Shown here piece after piece: positions 44,001 through 55,525 of a DNA stretch of 64,000 bases. The DNA is from Rapana venosa (lineage: Eukaryota > Mollusca > Gastropoda > Neogastropoda > Muricidae). Every line of letters begins with the position of its first letter. Position 1 is the first letter of the stretch. The translations under genes were made by a program, and so were the position numbers. Under the pieces are notes generated by a model. That model saw only the letters and a list, made by a program, of their open reading frames with translations, searched no databases and was not told where the DNA came from. The stretch is from assembly GCA_028751875.1 (NCBI GenBank), contig CM054153.1, positions 27,558,552 to 27,622,551 of the forward strand, read 5' to 3'.

Positions 44001-44474
44001 GAGAGAATGGGAAAGACTTGGGCTCTGTCACCGTGAAAGCCAGTGGTTTGAAAAATGAAGGAGGGCAGGGAAAGGACAGTGTTTTTTCCTCAAAGATATT
44101 GACTTAGCAGAAGATATTTGAGTCTTGAGCCTGGCATCAAGAAAGAATTCGGAAAGAAAAACTGTTGTCACCTAAAAAAGATATCTCAGATACAATTACA
44201 GTCAAAAAGATGAAACACGGACGTTGTACTTATTTAAACAAACAATAACCGTAGTCCTAAAAATGAATGTGTAAATATTGTGGATGAACCAGTCACAATT
44301 AGAAGGGCTAAAAATTATGAGAAATGCAGAGGATGAACCTGAAACATCGTCACTGCACAGATCATACACCCGTCTAAGGCAGAAACCTCCATGTAAAAAC
44401 AGAAGACTTCGAGGAATTTTGCATCCAAGTGCAAATTTGCGTACCATGGCAGATTTGTATGCATGAAATTCGGG

Positions 44475-44475
44475 C

Positions 44476-44551
<76 letters not shown>
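44475..44551. repeat. (CT)n microsatellite
   Basis: CT run with TCTTCTCCTC break. Confidence 0.96.
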
Positions 44552-44554
<3 letters not shown>

Positions 44555-44789
44555 AATTAAAGCCACACACAGTAATCTTATATTGTTACGCAGCTTGCTT
44601 ACGGTCCCATAAGCCTATACTCAAATGTCGAATTCGATGGACTATGTAGACAGCAAATCTGTTTGTTCACAGCTAAATCAATTGCTCAATGCATATGTAA
44701 AATTATGTTATTAGTTTTACTTAAAAATAAAGTATTTTAGCAGGAAAAAGACTTAACGGGAAACAGCCAAGTTTATCCAGAACACAAAG

Positions 44790-45275
44790 AATAACTTTCT
44801 ACTTTCTGTGATAAACAGGGAATTAGAGGGTGAGTGGCAAACAGATAAAGAGACATAGAGACAGACAAGGAAAAAGACAGAGACTGAAAAAAAGCAGAGG
44901 AAAGGAGAAAGGAAAGAAGCCAGAAAAATATCAAAAGCAACAAATGAACGAAAAAGACACGGGCTGATAGGCTAAGCAAAAGATCTAGTCTATTTGCAAG
45001 GTACCTATCCAGACAAAGCCCCCCACCAACTCACAGTCCAGCAAGCCTGTTCCAGTGAGAATGGTCCACTGTCAGTAATTCTGCCTGACTGGGGAAGCCA
45101 GAGACAGATCCACAGCCTTCAGGGCACATTAGTTTTCTGGTTACAGGTGAACAGGGGGGACTTAGAGGATAACACCCATGCCATGGCTTCAGTATTTGGG
45201 TATTCAGCTAATACGGAGGCCTGGCACGGTCGTGACTAAATTTACACTAAGTCAGTTAAATTACTTTCCAAAATG
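44790..45275 (+). repeat. segmental duplication block 2b, right copy
   Basis: Right partner of 28175-28665; see that entry. Confidence 0.85.
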
Positions 45276-45386
45276 AGGGAAAGAGAACGTTGGCCAATCT
45301 GTAACACATCATTCGCTCCTTTAGAACTTCTATACCTGTTTAATCAATTCATAAGAGTAGTTATACCTATAAGTTTGAAGTAACGA

Positions 45387-45388
<2 letters not shown>

Positions 45389-45466
<78 letters not shown>

Positions 45467-45645
45467 ACTCACGTAAAAAGCTCATCACAGCGCAAAGGAG
45501 CTATAACTTTTTATAAAGGACAATAATTTACAGAAAGTTAATGCATGGCAAAAACTTAGCATGGCTTCCGGAAATTACTTGCAGACATAAAATGGTAAAG
45601 CAGGTCAGTGGCCACACCTTAGACCACAGACAGTTCAATGTGACG
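45389..45645 (+). repeat. segmental duplication block 2c, right copy, with (CT)n
   Basis: CT run 45389-45463 followed by the partner of 31917-32110. Confidence 0.7.
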
Positions 45646-45702
45646 CAAAAGATTCAGTGATTCCACTTTAAACAAAATCAAAAACTGCATCCATACTCAG
45701 TG

Positions 45703-45797
45703 GCTCAGATGACGACGACGACGAGAACGATGGTGATGATGATGGTGATGGCAGCGATGATGACGATGATGATAATTATGATGATGATGATGATGAA
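45703..45797. repeat. (GAT/GAC)n triplet array
   Basis: About 95 bases of GAC, GAT and GGT triplets. The Met-rich forward frame over it is a triplet translation. Confidence 0.93.
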
Positions 45798-46111
45798 AAA
45801 GAATTTCAAACTGAAGGCAAGAAAGAAAGTTTGCACATCGAATGAATTAAACAAGTCAGGCTTCTCACGCAGACTTAATTATGATCATATATATTCTGAT
45901 GATCTTTCACTACTGGTTTCTTTTATCAAAGAAAGAACTAATTGCTGTGTTCTGATCAAATCGTTGCCCTTGAGATGAAAGTTTCATCAAACTAATACTG
46001 TTTAAAGTTCATAGATGCTACCATCTGTAAAGTTGCTGTTAAACAGTTATGTTGTTAACTGTTCTGTCAAGAGTAGTCCAACGATTGCTTTTAAAATGTA
46101 ATCAGAGGAAC

Positions 46112-46175
46112 ATGACGGTCACTCACCATTAGTGAACCTCAGAGCTCTAGCCGAAGAATTGGAAAAAAAGAACTA
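46112..46175 (+). mobile_element. SINE group II tail fragment
   Basis: GACGGTCACTCACCATTAGT, GAACCTCAGAGCTCTAGCCG and an A-rich end. Confidence 0.75.
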
Positions 46176-46489
46176 GACATAAAATTAATCATTATTTAGG
46201 AATAGATCGATTGACTGGGGCGAATACTTTATAATTTATGTTCTTGTTCACGTTTAACAAATGCTATGAAATTCAATCTCTTGATTAACACACAACAAAC
46301 ATCAAAGCTTGCTAAAGTTACAAAATTTATCTCCCTGAAAATGTTTCGTGATTCTTACCTAATATTGATTATTGTAACGCATCGATTTCTTGATGCATTG
46401 TAGATTTGTTGCCTGTAATCAGTATGTGTTTACTAAGAGTGTGTACAATTGTACTGACTTCCGCCATACGTTTTGTTTGTTTCCTTAGC

Positions 46490-46960
46490 TCACACACCTA
46501 CCCTGGGCCGAAGCAGAACTAAAAGCGGTGTCCAACTGTTTCCACCAGTGCATACATTATTCCTACAAATGCCAGAGCTGCTAAGATTTCACCGTTCTAC
46601 TGATGTTTAGATAAAAGCAATAAACAAGACATAAACAACTCTTGCTTCTCCCAACTTGAGCTAAAAACATCTCCAGGCCTTTTTTTGGGGGGGAGGGGGG
46701 GGGGGGGGCTTCGTCAACCGGCCATAAGTTTGTACACAATCCCTGCAAACTGTTTCTTCTTTTGTTCTGACATCTCCGTAATAGCATGTCAGCTCACATC
46801 TTTCTTTTTCTTTCTCTCTTTCAAGAGTCCAGTACTTTTTGCTTTTCTTTCAGATTTAGAAATGGCGTGAGTGAGAGAAACGTCTCATTGTAAGGAAGAG
46901 AAGGAAACAAAAGTAAAAAGGACCTTTCTTCTGATTGCAAACAGTTTCCGTTCAGATTGG
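46490..46960 (+). repeat. segmental duplication block 2d, right copy
   Basis: Right partner of 32640-33420. T-run then G-run at 46680-46709 occupies the same place as 33027-33052. Confidence 0.85.
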
Positions 46961-47289
46961 AGCCATAAAAAACTTTGTTTGCAACGGCTTTGCATCTACT
47001 ACATTACTCCTTAATCAGAAATGTGAAATCGTCCTTTTCTCCTCGGCTATGCTGCTTAAAAATGTTTATGCCCATATTTTCATTACCTTATTCCTATCAG
47101 CAAAGTCAGCAAATGCTCTAAAGAAAGAACTTGCTACGCAGAGGGGTATGTCCTTCTTATAGCAACGTCTCACACCAGAGGGTGTGGATGCACACAAGAT
47201 TTTGGAGCGGGGAGGGGGAAGGGGGTTCCATCATTTCCGAAACATCTCAGAGCATTTGCCATGGCTGCATTGTGAAAGGAAAAAGTAAT

Positions 47290-47470
47290 CAACCTGAAAC
47301 CCGTGTACGTCCCAACACATTGGATGCTCTGTCACCCCTAATATCATTCTATCTCCTGGATGCCCGGGCTAAAAGTAAACTACGTGAATGGAAGAAAGAA
47401 AGAAAGAAAGAAAAACGAAACTGAAGAAGATAGGAAGAAACGAGAATGTGAGGGAATGAAGAGCTATTTA
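47290..47470 (+). repeat. segmental duplication block 2e, right copy
   Basis: Right partner of 33961-34150. Here 46960 leads into it with no SINE II, so the intact junction marks the pre-insertion state of the left copy. Confidence 0.65.
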
Positions 47471-47692
47471 TAAGGTGTTCCTTTTCTGACGACGCTGGAA
47501 AACAGGTTTATAAATCTAAGTTTTTATCTCATAACTGTAAGAATAGCAATTTCTTGAATCATTATCTAACGATATTTGTGAGTGACAGCGCGTACGCGCA
47601 CTAGTGTGCCTGTGTGCTCTTATATGCAAGCGAGAGCAGTCCACAGCTTCTTCAGTAACAGCAGTAGAGGTGGCGCTTAAATGGGGCGCCAT

Positions 47693-47723
47693 TTTTTTTT
47701 TTTTTTTTTTGGGGGGGGGGGGG
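47693..47723. repeat. poly-T/poly-G junction
   Basis: 18 T followed directly by 13 G. Confidence 0.97.
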
Positions 47724-47899
47724 TTGATTTCATAGCAGCAGTCTTCATTTGAATATCAAGGGAGTGGTTGCCTTAAGCAAAAGGATTTTTTAAAAATCCT
47801 GACTCAACTGCAGAAGCAGCGACGCTGCGGCTGGCCATAAATTTCAAGACATTGCATAGAAACAGTTATTTTGGAAATGAGGTAGGCCTATGTGGCCGT

Positions 47900-48075
47900 T
47901 AGGCCCATCATATCCCACTCGGGAATCAACTCGGTCTATCGTTATTGCCAAGAAATGCCCAAAACCATCAGGACTGGTGGAGGCAGGGGAGGGAGGGCTC
48001 TAGGCCAAAATGACAATTTGAGTGGTGATGGGCCATTGTTCTGGCTTTTGCTTCAATAGAGAATCACTTAAATTG
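47900..48075 (+). repeat. segmental duplication block 2f, right copy
   Basis: Right partner of 34740-34967. Confidence 0.82.
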
Positions 48076-48092
48076 TTTTGTAATTCCCTAGC

Positions 48093-48093
<1 letters not shown>

Positions 48094-48161
<68 letters not shown>

Positions 48162-48190
48162 CCTCCCCTCAATGCGAGAGAGAGAGAGAA

Positions 48191-48281
<91 letters not shown>

Positions 48282-48445
48282 ACCTGTATAAACGTGAGGG
48301 TAAGAAAGTGTGTGTGCATGTCTGTGCGCGTGTGTGAGCAGTCGTACACACATGCACGCCTATATCACAGGAAGGAGAGAGCGTGCGTGCGTGCGTGCGT
48401 GCGTGCGCGTGCGTGCGTGCGTGCGTGCGTGTGTGTGTGTGTGTA
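48094..48445. repeat. (CT)n, (TG)n and (GTGC)n arrays
   Basis: CT run 48094-48158, TG run 48193-48281 and GTGC tetramers 48382-48430. More TG variants at 48700-48780. Confidence 0.96.
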
Positions 48446-48990
48446 GGGTAGGGTAGGGGGTGTTATCTTAACTGTGCTTCAAGAAAAAATTGTAACAATC
48501 TATGTCTTAGATAAGACAGACTATGTGTTGTATTATATGTCCCTGGCGTATTCTGAATAACATACATGCTTTACCGTTGCAAAATTGATAATCCCTGGGA
48601 TTTTTTTTAATGTGTTTATGGGGATTCTTCTGGGGGGTTTTGTATGTGTCCAGTTGTCTGCCTAGCTGGGTGAGTGTTGTAAAGTGTTCAAATTCATTGT
48701 AAAGTGTGTATGTGTGCGTGTGTGTGTGCCTGTGTGCGTGCGTGTGTCTGTGTTTGGGCACGCGCATGCGCGTGTGTCTGTTTTAGGGGACTATTTACTG
48801 TTCAGTTTTCTCTCTGTCCATTGTAACATACAAAACAATTTTCTGGAGCGACATAAAACCCAGACCACAAGTGACAAGACTGAAAAAAGAAGAAACATTG
48901 TCCCAGGTCCAGGCCTGGCAGTCTGTAATCCTGGCGTTCTAACCATACAGTAGACAGCTTCTTCTACGAACAGTAAAGAACGTGAAGTAA

Positions 48991-49042
48991 ACACGCATTC
49001 AAAGTAACCTTGCAAAACACGCATTCAAAGTAACCTTGCAAA
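48991..49042 (+). repeat. 26-base perfect tandem duplication
   Basis: The unit beginning ACACGCATTCAAAGTAACCT occurs twice head to tail with no differences, pointing to a recent event or an assembly feature. Confidence 0.93.
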
Positions 49043-49157
49043 ACCTGCGTGCACGAACATGTATTTATCCAATCCAGCCATAATTAAAGTCCCACCGACA
49101 GGGCAGACACAATAATTAAAGCTTAGATTTAAATTAAGATACAGATTATTTTTTTCG

Positions 49158-49550
49158 CTCCAAGACTAGAGCTACGAGATTCACCAATAGTGAGACTTTT
49201 AGACTTTTATGTATGCGACCTTTACCCCCCCCCCCCCCCCTTCCCCACAATTAAAGTTGCTGTATTCTGATTTTGGAGACACAGATAGGAAATGAATATA
49301 CCAATTTTGCCAGGACAGTCAGAAGGTACCTTCACGATCTTTCCGCTTTTCAACTGTCGTAGGTTCTTTTGACGTGCACAAGTTCGTAAGCACACAGGTC
49401 CAACTGGTTTGGTCTTCTCAGAAAGACTTGACATTCAGTTCAGTTTTCCTGTCCAATTGGGAAGAGTGGGCAACGCTGGGAATCGACCACAGAACCTCAC
49501 CGTTTACTTGTTAGGCATGTGAACGTCTAACCATCCTGCCACCTTCCTTC
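49158..49550 (-). mobile_element. SINE group III
   Basis: Reversed tail GAGATTCACCAATAGTGAGA, C-run 49225-49240, TTTTGCCAGGACAGTC, CTTTTCAACTGTCG, GACATTCAGTTCAG and GGGAATCGACCACAGAACCT (reversed box B with one base lost). The reversed head ends CATCCTGCCACCTTCC. It keeps a longer middle than the 28683 copy. Confidence 0.84.
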
Positions 49551-49557
49551 CTATATA

Positions 49558-49850
49558 AAAGGTAAAGGTGTCCCATAGCCTATGTGGTCGTAGGGGAGTG
49601 AGGCATCAAAGACCTCAACTTCTCAAGGGGCCAGCATATTGAGGGCGGCGCCCATCTCCTCTCCCTCGCTGCTTTACCTTCCCTAACCCTGAAAAGGCAG
49701 GTACCCATTTACAGCTGGGTGAACTGGAGGATTGTACTGAAGCCAACGTGCGCAAACGGCTATTCATCCAAGTGGTAACCACGCTCGATGCTGCTTAACC
49801 TTAGCTGGGGGAAAGCGAGGGCTCCTGACCCATGAGCTATCCTTCCTATA
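49558..49850 (-). mobile_element. SINE group V
   Basis: Partner of 29150-29452. Plus strand: AAGGTAAAGGTGTCCCATAG, GAGGGCGGCGCCCATCTCCT and CCCATTTACAGCTGGGTGAA, ending with CCCATGAGCTATCC (reversed box A region). Confidence 0.86.
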
Positions 49851-50374
49851 TACACACATATTAAAACAAAGATTAAAAGCCAATTCTTCTACCGTTCCTT
49901 GTATCAATGCTCTATCCAAACATAATGGTCAAGCCAAGAAGTTCACCGCGTTGTGGGAGGACAGACGCTATAAAGGGCACATAACTTGAGATAAAACCAG
50001 TACCTGGTTCCTCAAAAACAGCCTTGTTTGTAGTAAAGGACTATGACATGTTGGGAATTTAAAGATATTGTCCGATGGAATACGGTTTATCTAAGGAGTC
50101 TGCAGAGCAACGCTTATGTCTGATGTCCTGGATATCACATGTTTGATGGTTATTATCTGAAAAACTTGCTATAGACAGAAAGTGGGGCGGGAAAGTTTGG
50201 AAAAAAATCTAAATTTTCCCGAGCGTCTAGGTCTACCACTAAAGAGGTTAAGTACAGTCGGGGACAAATGATAGGCATTTCGTTCTAAAGGAGGGTCTCA
50301 AGGATTGGCACTCCCGTCATCAAGCAGCCAGCCAAATTGCATACCTTCAGAGTTCACCATTTGTATTTACAGCC
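49851..50374. other. unassigned sequence
   Basis: No element recognised. Confidence 0.5.
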
Positions 50375-50560
50375 TGACAGGGACTCTACAGCAGAGAGGA
50401 TAAAGCGTTTCACTTCCATCCTGTGTGGATCCATGAAGTTGCGGGTTCAAATCTCGGAAGCAGCATCTGGTGATTCAAGGCAGGGATTTTTACAATCTCC
50501 TGGGTTCACAACTTCCAATGCAATACAATCGCGTTGTTATCTCCCCCCCCCCCCCCCGAG
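50375..50560 (+). mobile_element. SINE group IV, diverged
   Basis: GACTCTACAGCAGAGAGGAT, TTGCGGGTTCAAATCTCGG (box B GGTTCAAATC) and AGCATCTGGTGATTCAAGGC, TTTTACAATCTCCTGGGTTC shared with 62066-62290. It is cut by the C-run at 50542-50557. Confidence 0.72.
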
Positions 50561-51054
50561 GGCCGACCACAGAGGCCATATCGGGGCTGTGAAACTTTAA
50601 AGTGCGGATCTACCAGAGTGCCTACACATTTGGTCTATTTTCCTTCATTTTCTTCAACGCTTATTAGCAAACGCTCTTACCACCACGTGCTAACTTCTCT
50701 CTCGAATGTCGGTCGTGAATGCGGAACTACGTGCTGTTGTAGGCCGATCCCCCCACCCACCCTCCTCCTTCCCAGCTCCCAACACACACACACACATAAC
50801 ACAAACACACTTTCCAATTCGTTTCTTCTAGTTTTGGGGTTTTCTTTCCTTTCTATGCACTGTGAAGGAGAAGGGGAATACAAAAGCGGTGTCATTATAA
50901 GCAAACCCCCCTCATCCCAACCCCCACTCCTTGAGTATGGGGTTTTCTTTTCTTTCCGGTGCATCTGTGAAGAAGACTACAAAAGCACGTGCAGAATTCC
51001 GGTCATTTTCCACCACTGCCTATGTTTGGGTCTCCTAATTGCCTTCTCACACAG
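50561..51054. other. unassigned sequence
   Basis: C-rich and CA-rich patches; no element recognised. Confidence 0.5.
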
Positions 51055-51072
51055 AGAGAGGGAGAGAGAGAG

Positions 51073-51128
<56 letters not shown>

Positions 51129-51130
51129 TG

Positions 51131-51178
<48 letters not shown>

Positions 51179-51277
51179 TGTGTGTGTGTGCTGTGAAAAT
51201 GTGAGATAAGACAGGCAGAGGAGAATTTGAGTAGGGATGGGGGGATGGGGGGGGGGGGGGGGGGGGGGGGGAGGGGG

Positions 51278-51309
<32 letters not shown>

Positions 51310-51495
51310 GAGAGAGAAGAGAGAGAGTTGATTTAAATTCTTGAGGTGAAAAGTGGGATCTTGTTTTTAAAAAAATAATAGTTACAGAGCTAGTTATACT
51401 AAAAAGTAATTAGAGTAATATTTTCAAACCTCACAAAAAGACATTATACATTTTCTCCCTCGATCATGACTCCATTATGTGGTCATGTCCTTTAA

Positions 51496-51553
<58 letters not shown>

Positions 51554-51605
51554 TGTGGTTTTGGGGGTGCGCGCGTGCGTGCGCGCGCGCGCGCGTGCAT
51601 GCATG
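51055..51605. repeat. (GA)n-(TG)n-(TGCG)n, long poly-G, (TG)n-(CG)n
   Basis: GA/TG/TGCG compound array 51055-51192. G-rich tract 51240-51278 with up to about 30 G, then GA to 51328. TG run 51497-51551 grades into TGCG/CG to 51605. Strong G-quadruplex and Z-DNA potential. Confidence 0.95.
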
Positions 51606-51803
51606 TGCGAGCACGTGTATGTGTAGAAAGAAAACATCTGGCTTTGCACGCACTTTTATAATTATGCAGATCTATTTAATGTGATTAAATATTCATTTAA
51701 ACTAGAATCTTGATAATTGGTGCACCCCATTCCAGAATTTTTTCTGACTGTGAGAGAATACCAAGTGGTTCAGGCTTGAGGTCACTGTGACAAAAGCATA
51801 CGA

Positions 51804-52055
51804 TCCTGACCTGTCCTGCAACACCTCATACTATGTACACCTGACGTCATTTGACACAAAACCACCTCATCTAACCTTTACGTCATAGTAAACTGAAGAC
51901 CATGTCGCCCAGCCCTGACGTTAATGTAAAACCGAAGAAAGCGTGACCAAGACCTAACGAAACTGAACATGCATGAGATCTAGTCCTGACGTTTTTGTAG
52001 AACAGGACACCTGGTCTTGGCCTGACATCATCTTGACCCAGAAGACCCACTTGAT
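51804..52055 (+). repeat. degenerate ~36-base minisatellite with TGACGT cores
   Basis: CCTGAC(G)-type cores start at about 51805, 51842, 51877, 51914, 51953, 51985 and 52021, a spacing of 32-39 bases. The intervening text recurs loosely (AAACTGAAGACCATGT, AAACCGAAGAAAGCGT, CCCAGAAGACC). The 51842 core is a perfect TGACGTCA palindrome, the binding sequence of CREB/ATF factors. Confidence 0.65.
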
Positions 52056-52742
52056 CCGGCCATGTTTTCACAGGTCACGTGATCAAGCCATAACAGCCTC
52101 AGACTGACTCTACAAAGATTCTTCAACTGAAATAAGCTTCATCCCTGTCAGATTCATTTGGTTCTCTGACGGCAGGAGGGAGACAACTAGCAGTGCCAGA
52201 ATAATCAGAACACACTTGTCAGCCTTCATTCCTCTTCTGGCTGTAATGAAAAATGTGAATACGAATACTTTATTATCTCAAAAACACTAGAGAGAGTCCG
52301 CCACCCCCACCATCCCCAGGCGCTGTTGCTGTTCATGACTGCCATTTTCCATTAGCTGGTTTTAGTTTAGAAAAAAATCTGTTTCTTTTCTCACATTACT
52401 GTGGCTTTGCCACCATTTTCTAGGGTGTCAAAGACACTTTCAATTTTTCCAGGATTACATCAACTGTGCGAATCAGACTTTCACTTCCCAATTTTCTTCA
52501 TCCTCTCTAAGGTTTCTTATTTCCTTCATAGCGTACTAGAATTTAGCAGGAGGGTACATCTTTTTTTTTTTTTAAATCAGTCTTCATTTTAAATACCACA
52601 CAAATGAAAGATCTCCAATTCTTTAATTCGCTTGTTAGATATAACATCTAACATGACGGTCGTAGCGCATTCTACTTTTTTTTTCTATTATTATTCTTCC
52701 CAACACTGCAATACACATTTATGTAGTCCAGTTTTGACATTG
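52056..52742. other. unassigned sequence
   Basis: No gene recognised; T-run near 52560. Confidence 0.5.
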
Positions 52743-53028
52743 TCAAAAATCATAAATATCTTCGTCCAATAAGTCGGGTGCTTCCATCAGTTGCTTGAAA
52801 ACTGCTGTCACATGTTCCTTGAGCTTTTCAGGCAGACACTTGCATGGGGACCAAACAGATAAAAAATGTAGGAGCAATCTGCAGTTTATTTTCAATATTC
52901 TTATGCAAATTATAAGCTGGACAACACCTTTGTACAATATGTTTTAAACGGTTTTCAAGAAGCGAACAGAAGTCTCTAAAACTGACTCTAGAATTTTTAG
53001 AATAGCATGTTCGGTCTGTCAATAGCAT
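52743..53028 (-). pseudogene. coding-like minus-strand stretch, possibly LINE C-terminus
   Basis: Two overlapping minus frames read FRDFCSLLENRLKHIVQRCC and then, after a shift, CKCLPEKLKEHVTAVFKQLM and EAPDLLDEDIYDF before a stop at 52745-52743. A CPxY...LPxxLxxxxxxFxxLMxxxxxLLxxxxxF layout is compatible with a LINE ORF2 C-terminus, but no Cys/His knuckle or reverse transcriptase motif is visible. Weak call. Confidence 0.3.
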
Positions 53029-53157
53029 GATGCAGATATAACATAGATTACATTACAGACTTTGGGGCAAAATATTTTTCTTACACACTACCACAGTTAC
53101 ATAAAGTTTTTACTTTACTTCCCTCTGCAAGTCTTGAATTTGTGGCAGAAGTTTGCA

Positions 53158-53236
53158 AGCTGGATGTAAAAAAGCACATAAATGCTTATTCCATTATCCT
53201 CGATATAATAGAATAAATAAATAAATAAATAAATGA
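53158..53236 (+). mobile_element. SINE group I tail fragment
   Basis: GCTGGATGTAAAAAAGCACA, AATGCTTATTCCATTATCCT, CGAT and an (AATA)n end. Confidence 0.82.
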
Positions 53237-54849
53237 AAAGCCTCCATTTTTTTGCATTAACTACTTGCATTAACTAACTAATTCATATAGGCACTTGATA
53301 TGATTTTCGATTCTCCATGAGGGGGACATGAGTATACCTATTGAAAGCACTGCTTCACATTTGGAACGCCCACCTGACTGGCATCAAAAGAGCAACTCAA
53401 GTAAATGCAAGCCAGATGGTGAAAATGCCCCCCTCCCACCCCCCAACAAGCAACTTTCTGCAAAAAGGGACCCCTTCTCTGTCAAGAACATCACCAAAAA
53501 AAGTCCACATGGGCAGAGAGTCAGGGGTTGTCATCTCATCGAATAAAATGGTTTTCATTTTCATTGAGACGTTATTCCTGATTGGGCTTCCACAGACAGC
53601 TGGGCTGTATGCATAATAATTGATCAAAGGAATGAGAGCCTATCCCTTCATGTGTACTCATCTATTCATTAAGTGTACTAATTTATTCATATGCATCTGT
53701 ACACTGTTGCAAGGATCACTTTCCAATTATGAAATAAGCGCAAGCGTGCATGCACGCACACACACACACATACGCTCGCATTACAAGTGACAAAACACAA
53801 ACTTTCAATCATACACAAGCATGTACTTTTCTTCTTTTCCCCTGTCTCCCTTTGTTTAATACCACTGATAGTGAAAAGACATAAAATGTAAAGAATGAAC
53901 ACACACACATAAACACACACACACACAGAATTGCGTCATATCAAAATATAATTGGGCAACCACCCTTGGTGTGGAACTACGCTTTCCAGCAAGCAAATTG
54001 AATTGATGTTTGGGGGGTTTTCTGAGTCATGCTATGCATGTATAGGAAATAGGGAAAAACTAAGAGGAGAAGGGGGTGGGAAAGAGAAGAAAGCACAAAA
54101 AAAAAGGAAGTAAAAGGGGAGTGAAACTTAAATGAAACATGTATAAAATATACAATCGTTTTAAAATGCAAAAAAAAGGTTTTCTTTTTCAGCATGTACT
54201 TTGGATTACATTCAAATTGCTGATGCACCATCTCTTATCAAAGCAGGGTAAGTTTCAAATACCACGCCTATACTCGCAAACAAAGGCTTGGAGAGCTCAG
54301 ACCCTGCAGTCTTGGAAGAGGAAAAGCACTTAGGATCAAATGCTACCTTCTTCTCTGTGGAGAGAGGGCACTACATTGGGAACCGGTTAGAGGAGGGGAG
54401 TTTCCAGCCCTGAGGAGCTTAAAGGCACCAAAAATAGCATGGAACTATCCTGTGTGGGGTTTGGATATCTCCCATTGGGAGTATTCGTGTTTGATAGAGG
54501 CTCTACCTGAACGGGTGATTCAAATGTTTTCAGCACAACAGTGCACTTGTATTGCTATGCACATTCCCCTGCTTAACACTCTGGCAGTTTCACTCATCCC
54601 CCCTAAAAATTCCGCTAAGTACACACTGGAAGAAGTTTGTGTGTATGACTTATTCTAAGTAGGCCTACCTTGCCATACAGAAAGCCATTGACTTCAGAGG
54701 ATAGAGCTATTAAGTAAATAAGGGTTCAAAGCCTAGACTGCAAGTGTCTGTGGGTCTTTTGGGCCTGGAGCCTCCTGTTTGTCTTTTTGATGTTACACCT
54801 GTTCTTAAATTTTCTGATGGAGTGCGAGGGCATTGGGCAAATGAGAAAG
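53237..54849. other. unassigned, intron-like sequence
   Basis: Microsatellite-poor. Near 53540 an AATAAAATGG followed by TTTTCATTTTCATTG looks like a retroelement 3' end. CA-rich patches lie near 53750-53775 and 53895-53925. Frames at 53328-53627 show no motif. Confidence 0.5.
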
Positions 54850-55525
54850 CTTGATGCATATTATGCACATGGCCTGTACACACAGCAATGCACTGAGCTG
54901 TACATAATCATAATGCACATGTCCAGTACAACACTACACAGAGCAGCACAGCACAGCTCTTGTGATGGGGGGAATGGTATAGCCTGGTGGTTAGAGTGAT
55001 GTATTCGTGATCTGCTAACCCGGGTTCGATTCTCATTCAAGAAGATTTTTCCTCTGGAGTTAACATCAGTGCCAACTCAACTCTCCCCAAAAGTCTTTTG
55101 GATGAGACTATAAACCGAGGTCCCATGTGCGAACACATGCAGAACATCTTGTGCACACATTAAAACCCATTCCGCTTTTCGGAAGAGTAGGCCATTGTGT
55201 GCCTGTGGGAACGGGTGACAAAATTGACAAAACTGCACAAACATCGGGACTGGATGAAAAAAGCACATTAGTGCTTATTCCTTCAAATAAAAGAAAAAAA
55301 TTTTAAATAAATAAATAAAAGTAAAATGCGCATGTATGGTACAACACTACAATGAGCAGTACAACACAGCTGTTGTGATGCACATGTCCAGTAAAACAGT
55401 ACACTGAACAGTACAGCACGGCTGTCGTGATGCACATGCTCAGTACATAGCAATGCACTGAGCAGTGCAGCACAGCTATCATGATGCACATGTCCAGTAC
55501 ATAGCAATGCACTGAGCTATACATC
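54850..55525 (+). repeat. 52-54-base VNTR array split by a SINE
   Basis: Units of the form TGATGCACATGTCCAGTACA, a GCAATGCACTGAGCAGTRCA-like part and GCACAGCTGT recur at about 54850-54965 and 55325-55525. The SINE at 54970-55320 interrupts the array. Confidence 0.87.
54970..55320 (+). mobile_element. SINE group I, full length, inside VNTR
   Basis: Head GGTATAGCCTGGTGGTTAGA (box A) and GGTTCGATTC at 55023-55032 (box B). Body TTAACATCAGTGCCAACTCA, GATGAGACTATAAACCGAGG and TAGGCCATTGTGTGCCTGTG. Tail GGGACTGGATGAAAAAAGCA, TTAGTGCTTATTCCTT and an (AATA)n end. Since VNTR units flank it on both sides, it inserted into an existing array. Confidence 0.92.

Noticed and set aside
45700..45978. Met/Thr-rich 92-residue frame
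   Set aside because: The first half is the GAT/GAC triplet array, and the rest shows no motif.
53328..53627. Overlapping frames on both strands
   Set aside because: No recognisable motif; the 3' side looks like a retroelement end near 53540.
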